Source: Gammaproteobacteria bacterium (GTDB lineage: Bacteria > Pseudomonadota > Gammaproteobacteria > Xanthomonadales > Marinicellaceae). From it: a stretch of DNA of 64,000 nucleotides. Under the pieces are notes generated by a model. That model did not search any database, had not been told where the DNA came from, and worked only from the letters and a program-made list of their open reading frames with translations. Below, piece by piece: positions 59,207 to 64,000 of this stretch (its first letter is position 1; every line of letters begins with the position of its first letter). A program made the translations under genes and the position numbers. The stretch spans positions 248,001-312,000 of the forward strand of contig JAWLAO010000003.1 of assembly GCA_041395445.1 (NCBI GenBank), in the 5' to 3' direction.

Positions 59207-60613
59207 ATGAATGCCCAAGATATACTTGCTTTGATAAAGGAGCAAGAAATTGCTTTTGTTGATTTACGCTTCTGTGACACTTTAGGAAAAGAACAACACG
59301 TTTCGTTGCCTGTTTCTGCAGTGGATGAAGATTTGTTTGAAGATGGAAAAATGTTTGATGGTTCTTCTATTGCCGGTTGGAAGTCTATTAACGAATCAGA
59401 TATGGTTTTAATGCCAGATCCAACAACTGCTTTTGTCGATCCTTTTGCAGCTGCATCCACATTGATTATTCGTTGTGATATTCTGGAACCAAATACCATG
59501 CAAGGATATAACAGAGATCCTCGTTCATTGGCAAAAAGAGCTGAAGCTTATCTCAAAAGTTGTGGAATAGCTGATACCGCGTTTTTTGGTCCTGAACCGG
59601 AGTTCTTTATTTTTGACGGTGTTCGCTGGAAATGTGACATGCATAAAATGGCTTATGAAATAGACTCTCGTGAAGGTGCCTGGGATTCTTATGGAAATGT
59701 TGAAAACAATACCGGCCATCGCCCGGGAGTTAAAGGTGGTTATTTCCCTGTGCCCCCAGTGGATTCTTTAAATGATGTGCGCGCAACCATGTGTACCGTG
59801 TTACAGGAAATTGGTATTGAAGTTGAAGTTCATCATCACGAAGTGGCGACTGCCGGACAATGTGAAATTGGCGTGAAGTTCAATACGCTTTTGAAAAAAG
59901 CTGACGAATTATTGATGATGAAATATGTGATTCACAATGTGGCTCATGAGTACGGATATACTGCAACATTTATGCCAAAACCGCTCGTTGGTGATAACGG
60001 TAGTGGTATGCATGTTCACCAATCGTTGTCAAAAGACGGAAACAATCTTTTCTCAGGTGATAAATACGGTGGATTATCAGAAGAAGCACTGTATTACATC
60101 GGTGGAATTTTCAAACACGCTCGTGCCATTAACGCTTTTGCCAATCCATCAACTAACAGCTACAAACGATTGGTTCCGGGTTTTGAAGCTCCTGTATTGT
60201 TGGCTTACTCAGCTAAAAACCGTTCGGCTTCAATTCGTATTCCGTTTGTATCCAGTCCCAAAGGAAGACGTATTGAAGTTCGTTTTGGTGATTCAATGGG
60301 TAATCCATACATGATGTTTGCGGCGATGATGCTTGCCGGTCTTGATGGAATTAAAAATAAAATTCACCCTGGTGATGCAATGGATAAAGATTTATACGAT
60401 TTGCCACCGGAAGAAGAAAAAGACATTCCAACTGTTTGTCATTCTCTGGATCAAGCATTGAGCGCTTTGGATAAAGATCGTGACTTCCTGAAAGTGGGTG
60501 GTGTTTTTGATGATGATATTATTGATGGTTATATCGCATTGAAGATGGAAGAAGTCACACGCTTACGCATGACAACTCATCCGATTGAGTTTGATATGTA
60601 TTATTCAAGATAG
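59207..60613 (+). CDS. glnA: Glutamine synthetase, type I (adenylylatable)
   Basis: Makes glutamine from glutamate and ammonia. Signatures are FDGSSIAGWKSINESDM, GPEPEFFIFD, the NGSGMHVHQSLSKDG loop, and SSPKGRRIEVRFGDSMGNPYMMF. Tyr in KDLYDLPPEEEKD near residue 398 matches the adenylylated Tyr397 of E. coli, so GlnE control is likely. I start at ATG 59207 (MNAQDILAL); the frame opens six bases earlier with TTG. Length is 468 residues. A GC-rich hairpin follows the stop. Confidence 0.96.
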   Translation: MNAQDILALIKEQEIAFVDLRFCDTLGKEQHVSLPVSAVDEDLFEDGKMFDGSSIAGWKSINESDMVLMPDPTTAFVDPFAAASTLIIRCDILEPNTMQGYNRDPRSLAKRAEAYLKSCGIADTAFFGPEPEFFIFDGVRWKCDMHKMAYEIDSREGAWDSYGNVENNTGHRPGVKGGYFPVPPVDSLNDVRATMCTVLQEIGIEVEVHHHEVATAGQCEIGVKFNTLLKKADELLMMKYVIHNVAHEYGYTATFMPKPLVGDNGSGMHVHQSLSKDGNNLFSGDKYGGLSEEALYYIGGIFKHARAINAFANPSTNSYKRLVPGFEAPVLLAYSAKNRSASIRIPFVSSPKGRRIEVRFGDSMGNPYMMFAAMMLAGLDGIKNKIHPGDAMDKDLYDLPPEEEKDIPTVCHSLDQALSALDKDRDFLKVGGVFDDDIIDGYIALKMEEVTRLRMTTHPIEFDMYYSR

Positions 60614-60623
60614 ACTCTTTATC

Positions 60624-60652
60624 GGAGCTTTGCGGATATTCTGCAAAGCTCC
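60624..60652 (+). terminator. Hairpin after glnA
   Basis: A perfect 10-base-pair stem GGAGCTTTGC/GCAAAGCTCC (60624-60652) with a nine-base loop lies 10 bases after the glnA stop. There is no T-run behind it, so it may block RNA decay or act with a factor instead of being a classical terminator. Confidence 0.5.
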
Positions 60653-60684
60653 ACGCCTCTTCACAAATCCTCAAAACTAAAAAA

Positions 60685-60713
60685 TTGCCAACTTGGTGTA
60701 ATTCGTTTACCAT
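60685..60713 (+). promoter_or_regulatory. Candidate mscL promoter
   Basis: TTGCCA (60685-60690), 17 bases, TACCAT (60708-60713). Transcription would start about 24 bases before the mscL ATG, which has AGGAG seven bases upstream. Confidence 0.45.
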
Positions 60714-60743
60714 AGCGTCTTTAATCAAACTAGGAGTCAAACT

Positions 60744-61154
60744 ATGGGTATGTTATCTGAATTTAAAAAATTTGCGGTTAAAGGAAATGTTGTTGACATG
60801 GCAGTTGGTATTATCATCGGCGCTGCTTTTGGTAAAATTGTAACTTCGCTGGTTAATGATATTATCATGCCGCCGATTGGTGTTCTCATCGGAGGTGTTG
60901 ATTTCTCAGATTTGTCGTTGGTTGTTAAAGAGGCGACTGCAGAAAATCCGGCAGTGACAATCAACTGGGGAAATACAGTTCAAACGATTATTAACTTCAT
61001 TATTATTGCCTTTTCTATCTTCATGGTTGTTAAAGCGATGAACAAAATGCAGAAAAAAGAGGAAGAAAAACCGGCCGCACCACCAGAACCATCCAAAGAA
61101 GAAATTTTACTGACAGAAATCCGTGACGCTTTATTAAAAAATAATAAGGAATAA
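60744..61154 (+). CDS. mscL: Large-conductance mechanosensitive channel MscL
   Basis: Pentameric channel that opens under strong membrane tension to release solutes during osmotic down-shock. The 136-residue sequence has the pore helix FAVKGNVVDMAVGIIIGAAFGKIVTSLVNDIIMPPIGVL and a second helix IINFIIIAFSIFMVVKAMN. A charged C-terminal bundle follows. It precedes an MscS-type gene by 33 bases, giving two osmotic valves together. Confidence 0.97.
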   Translation: MGMLSEFKKFAVKGNVVDMAVGIIIGAAFGKIVTSLVNDIIMPPIGVLIGGVDFSDLSLVVKEATAENPAVTINWGNTVQTIINFIIIAFSIFMVVKAMNKMQKKEEEKPAAPPEPSKEEILLTEIRDALLKNNKE

Positions 61155-61187
61155 TTGGCTGAATCAATAAAACACGCTCAATAAATT

Positions 61188-62336
61188 ATGTTTTTTCAAC
61201 AAATTCAAAGCGAAACTCAAAACGTAAAAACCGAAGTCGTTGGTATGATTGGTAAGTTTGCTGACTGGTTACCTGAATCTTGGCAACCTTATTGGGATCG
61301 ACTTCAGGCAATCCCGATGCTTAAATTTTTAATCATTGCATGTATCGGATATGTGTTTGGAAAAATCGTGCAATTCGTTGTCATGCGAAGTGCAACCCAA
61401 CTCACCAAGCGGACTAAAACAAATGCAGATGACGAGCTGGTTCTGCTGCTGAAAAGACCGATATTTTTGACGGTTTTTTTCTTCTTTTTAATTCTGGCGA
61501 CGAATACACTTGATATATCCTCGGGCGCTAAATCCACTCTGATTCATTTGCTACTAACTATTTTGGTTTTCGTATGGATGTCCAGAGGATTTGGAATACT
61601 GGCATTGTTACTGAAAGTATTGAGCGGATTAAAAAATCGTTATCGAATGATTCAGCATAAAACAGTCCCGTTATTTTCGTTAATAGGAAAAATTGCTATC
61701 GTTGGAACCGGTTCCTATTTTATTTTGTTAATTTGGGGAATCGATCCAACAGCTTGGTTAGCATCTGCCGGAGTTATTGGTATAGCCGTCGGTTTTGCCG
61801 CCAAAGACACTTTATCCAATCTGTTTTCCGGCTTTTTTATTCTGGCTGATACGCCATATAAGGTGGGAGATTATATTGTTATCAGTACCGGAGAACGCGG
61901 AATGGTAACCAATGTTGGTATTCGCTCCACTCGTATTCTCACTCGTGATGATGTTGAAATCACCATACCGAATGCTGTCATCGGAAATGCAAAAGTACAA
62001 AATGAAAGTTCCGGTCGCTGGGAGAAATACCGCATCCGCGTCAAAGTCGGAGCAGCCTATGGCAGTGATGTGGATCAGGTTTGTGATGTTCTAAAGTCTA
62101 TAGCAGATGAATGTGATAATGTCTGTAAAGACCCTGAACCAAGAGTGCGGATGCGTGCTTTTGGTGCATCCAGCCTTGATTTTGAATTGCTTTGTTGGAT
62201 TGAGGAGCCTGTTTTAAGAGGAAAAGTTGTGCACGAACTCAATATGAAAGTTTATAAGAAATTCAATGAAGTTGGTATCGAGATTCCTTACGCAAAACAG
62301 GATGTTTATATCAAAGAGATGCCGAAAAGAGATTAG
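61188..62336 (+). CDS. MscS-family mechanosensitive channel
   Basis: A 382-residue channel with an N-terminal extension of about 40 residues. Four or five hydrophobic segments follow, ending with the pore-lining helix SAGVIGIAVGFAAKDTLSNLFSG, in which Gly and Ala alternate as in MscS. After it come FFILADTPYKVGDYIVI and a C-terminal beta/alpha vestibule region. It follows mscL and probably shares its transcript. It has more N-terminal membrane segments than E. coli MscS (286 residues). Confidence 0.92.
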   Translation: MFFQQIQSETQNVKTEVVGMIGKFADWLPESWQPYWDRLQAIPMLKFLIIACIGYVFGKIVQFVVMRSATQLTKRTKTNADDELVLLLKRPIFLTVFFFFLILATNTLDISSGAKSTLIHLLLTILVFVWMSRGFGILALLLKVLSGLKNRYRMIQHKTVPLFSLIGKIAIVGTGSYFILLIWGIDPTAWLASAGVIGIAVGFAAKDTLSNLFSGFFILADTPYKVGDYIVISTGERGMVTNVGIRSTRILTRDDVEITIPNAVIGNAKVQNESSGRWEKYRIRVKVGAAYGSDVDQVCDVLKSIADECDNVCKDPEPRVRMRAFGASSLDFELLCWIEEPVLRGKVVHELNMKVYKKFNEVGIEIPYAKQDVYIKEMPKRD

Positions 62337-62350
62337 GGTCTATAGATTTT

Positions 62351-62618
62351 ATGGTTCTAAGTTGGATTGATTGGCTGATAATTTTAGGTTTTTTTGGGAT
62401 TGAGTTGGTATCTCAACACTCAATATCATAAACAAAAGCCGGTTGATTTAAACACTACACTTAAGTTTTGTGAAAAAGTCAGGCCAAATGGTGCTTGGGC
62501 TGTTGTTGGGCATAAAGTCAACTATTCTGATTTAGTGAAGAAGTTTTCGACATGGATTGCCTTAACAATCATGGTATATTCTGTGTTACTAATCATTGGT
62601 AAAATTATTTTTTCATAA
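62351..62618 (+). pseudogene. Small two-helix membrane protein gene, apparently frameshifted
   Basis: A frame starts at ATG 62351 (MVLSWIDWLIILGFF) and stops after 26 codons. A second frame, open at 62394 and running to 62618, continues with GLSWYLNTQYHKQKP, a cytosolic or periplasmic middle and the helix IALTIMVYSVLLIIGKIIF. The frames change in a run of seven T (62389-62395). With six T the two would join into one protein of about 89 residues with two membrane helices. Options are a true mutation, a sequencing slip or programmed frameshifting. The gene follows the MscS gene by 14 bases. Confidence 0.5.
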
Positions 62619-62685
62619 ATAATCGCTTTTGATTGAACTAAAATAAATATCAAAAATCTACATAGGGAAAAGATAAAATCGGCAA

Positions 62686-63351
62686 ATGATAAAAATAGAA
62701 AATTTGACCAGGGTTTTTAAAACACAAGGGGAAACCGTAACAGCTCTCAACTCAGTAAATCTGCAAATTCGTGAATCTGAATTTGTGGCAATCATGGGGC
62801 GTTCCGGTTCCGGGAAATCAACTCTTCTCAACATTCTTGGTTGTATGGACAAACCGACATCAGGAAACTATTTCCTGGCAGGACAGGACGTTAGCCAATT
62901 AAATGATGACGAACTCTCTAAGATTAGAAACCAAAGAATCGGTTTTGTTTTTCAGGGATTTCACTTGTTACCAAAATTAAACGCTATAGACAACGTGATG
63001 CTGCCTTTGCGATACAGTCGCAATACCAATGCAAATGACGGCGAAGCCAAAGCAAAGGAGTTATTAATTAGAGTCGGGCTTGAAGAGCGGCTTTATCATA
63101 TGCCCAACCAAATGTCCGGCGGGCAAATTCAGAGGGTTGCTATTGCCAGGGCACTTATCAACAACCCTGATATCTTGTTGGCAGATGAGCCAACGGGAAA
63201 TTTAGATAGTGCGATTTCTGATCAGATTATGGAATTATTAACAGAGTTAAATCAAGCCGGGCAAACGATAGTGATGGTGACTCACGAAGATGACATTGCT
63301 GAATACGCCAATCGAACCATTCACTTTCTTGACGGAGAAATTGTATCATGA
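62686..63351 (+). CDS. ABC transporter ATPase (LolD/MacB-type)
   Basis: A 221-residue ATPase of the type that powers lipoprotein release or mechanotransmission exporters. Walker A GRSGSGKST is at 38-46, the signature is MSGGQIQRVAIARAL, Walker B is ILLADEPTGNLDS, and the H-loop is VTHEDDIA. Its stop overlaps the start of an HlyD-type adaptor gene by four bases. It probably belongs to a MacAB-like tripartite exporter, whose permease would lie beyond the window. Confidence 0.9.
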   Translation: MIKIENLTRVFKTQGETVTALNSVNLQIRESEFVAIMGRSGSGKSTLLNILGCMDKPTSGNYFLAGQDVSQLNDDELSKIRNQRIGFVFQGFHLLPKLNAIDNVMLPLRYSRNTNANDGEAKAKELLIRVGLEERLYHMPNQMSGGQIQRVAIARALINNPDILLADEPTGNLDSAISDQIMELLTELNQAGQTIVMVTHEDDIAEYANRTIHFLDGEIVS

Positions 63352-64000
63352 GGCCGGTATTCTCAGTTTTATTTTTACTTCTTGCAAATTTTTATGCTGA
63401 TGCTGAAACCATTTATATCACCGGCACAAATGAATCGAAGAACTCTCAAAAAGTACTGATGCCTTTGGTTCCATCCTTTCAAGGAAAAATTAGTGAAATG
63501 GCGGAGGAAGGAATCAAAGTAGAGAAAGGAGACTTTCTATTACGAATCGACGGTTCAAGTATTGATTCACAAATCAATGCTCAAATCGAAGAACTGGAAG
63601 TTTTCAAAGCAACTTCAAAAAAGGAGCGCATTGAGTTAAAGATTCAACTGAATAATGCAGAAATTGCTTATCAAAGAGCCGATACCGATTTGAAGATTGC
63701 TGAAAAAGAGGCTCAAATACCGCAGAACTATATTGGTGACTTGGCTTATAAACAAAATCAATTACAACTCAAAAATTCTGAAAAAAACTATGAGAAAGCA
63801 AAAAGCGATTTAAAGGAGTTAAAGACAAAAATTTCGGAAAAAGAGGTCGAGATTGAGCTCGGAATCAACCAGAAGCAAGAAAAACTCGACTATCTACAAG
63901 GAATGCTGGATAAATTTACTATTTATGCTGAACAAGATGGTTATGTGGTTTATCTAACTAAATCATGGACCGGAGAGAAAATTCAAATTGGTGATCAATT
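63348..64000 (+). CDS. HlyD/MacA-type membrane fusion protein, cut by the window end
   Basis: The first 217 residues are visible. A signal peptide (MRPVFSVLFLLLANFYADA) is followed by a biotinyl-lipoyl-like half-motif (VPSFQGKISEMAEEGIKVEKGDFLLRIDG). A long helical hairpin of about 110 residues rich in Lys, Glu and Gln follows, then the second half (FTIYAEQDGYVVYL). This matches a periplasmic adaptor that links inner-membrane exporter and outer-membrane channel. It overlaps the ATPase gene by four bases. The remainder lies outside the window. Confidence 0.88.
   Translation, partial: MRPVFSVLFLLLANFYADAETIYITGTNESKNSQKVLMPLVPSFQGKISEMAEEGIKVEKGDFLLRIDGSSIDSQINAQIEELEVFKATSKKERIELKIQLNNAEIAYQRADTDLKIAEKEAQIPQNYIGDLAYKQNQLQLKNSEKNYEKAKSDLKELKTKISEKEVEIELGINQKQEKLDYLQGMLDKFTIYAEQDGYVVYLTKSWTGEKIQIGDQ

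Noticed and set aside
59937..60314. Plus-strand open frame of 125 codons inside glnA
   Set aside because: It is a shifted frame of the conserved glutamine synthetase core.
1..64000. CRISPR arrays, tRNA or rRNA genes, transposases, prophage genes
   Set aside because: I looked for regular spacer-repeat patterns, cloverleaf-like sequence and typical mobile-element proteins in all gaps and found none.

Overview
The window is AT-rich, gene-dense bacterial chromosome. Several genes point to a Gammaproteobacterium: 16S rRNA methyltransferase RsmJ, a DUF3379 protein paired with an ECF sigma factor, PilU, the hfq-hflX-hflK-hflC-purA block, adenylylatable glutamine synthetase and NhaA. Low G+C, NhaA, two mechanosensitive channels and many lipoproteins fit a marine or salt-exposed organism. 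A Marinicella-like relative is my guess from overall feel, not from a search. I saw no rRNA, tRNA, CRISPR array, transposase or prophage gene. Several genes start with TTG or GTG, and I moved a number of starts on grounds of family N-termini, ribosome-binding sites or signal peptides.

Layout, left to right. 1-9.3 kb: an amino-acid dehydrogenase, an unusual SFPD-repeat membrane protein, recG, a glutathione S-transferase, and a minus-strand run of mltD, a GT39 glycosyltransferase, an ECF sigma factor and its DUF3379 partner. 9.3-15.1 kb: a TerB-like protein with pilU, then a peptide-type ABC importer (binding lipoprotein and two permeases, no ATPase) ending in a small lipoprotein. 15.1-22.1 kb: an SDR, engB with a coupled unknown gene, a broken zinc-ribbon gene, a GT2 glycosyltransferase, a BlaI/M56 regulator pair behind tandem operator-like dyads, VanZ and threonine dehydratase. 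22.1-23.1 kb: a sparse stretch with a palindromic repeat, an orphan membrane-protein gene and an attC-like site.

23.2-35.1 kb is mostly housekeeping: a nucleosidase, yicC-gmk, an M17 aminopeptidase with a HerA-like ATPase, hfq-hflX-hflK-hflC-purA, YceI and nhaA. 35.1-39.5 kb holds a minus-strand cluster of soxB, a trimethylamine-dehydrogenase-family flavoenzyme and a small secreted protein. 39.7-47 kb: an M3 peptidase lipoprotein, a saccharopine-dehydrogenase-like protein, rsmJ, gltA, rpmE2, and an ECF sigma/membrane protein/DUF4252 operon with a candidate autoregulated promoter.

47-56.5 kb: a dual-specificity phosphatase with a lipoprotein and a cyclophilin, an Mce-type lipid transport operon (STAS, permease, ATPase, MCE protein, lipoprotein) ending in a HolD-like gene, a DCC protein, and proS-methyltransferase-thiL. 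56.5-64 kb: a secreted Asp-box protein, glnA, mscL, mscS, a small membrane-protein gene that looks frameshifted, and the start of a LolD/MacB-type ABC plus HlyD-type adaptor operon cut by the window end.

The observations I find most worth following are the six-copy SFPD repeat protein, the orphan cassette-like gene with its attC-like site, the BlaI/M56 pair with no beta-lactamase beside it, the orphan soxB next to a flavoenzyme with an altered amine pocket, and two small damaged genes. I found no clear multi-gene system that I could call new.
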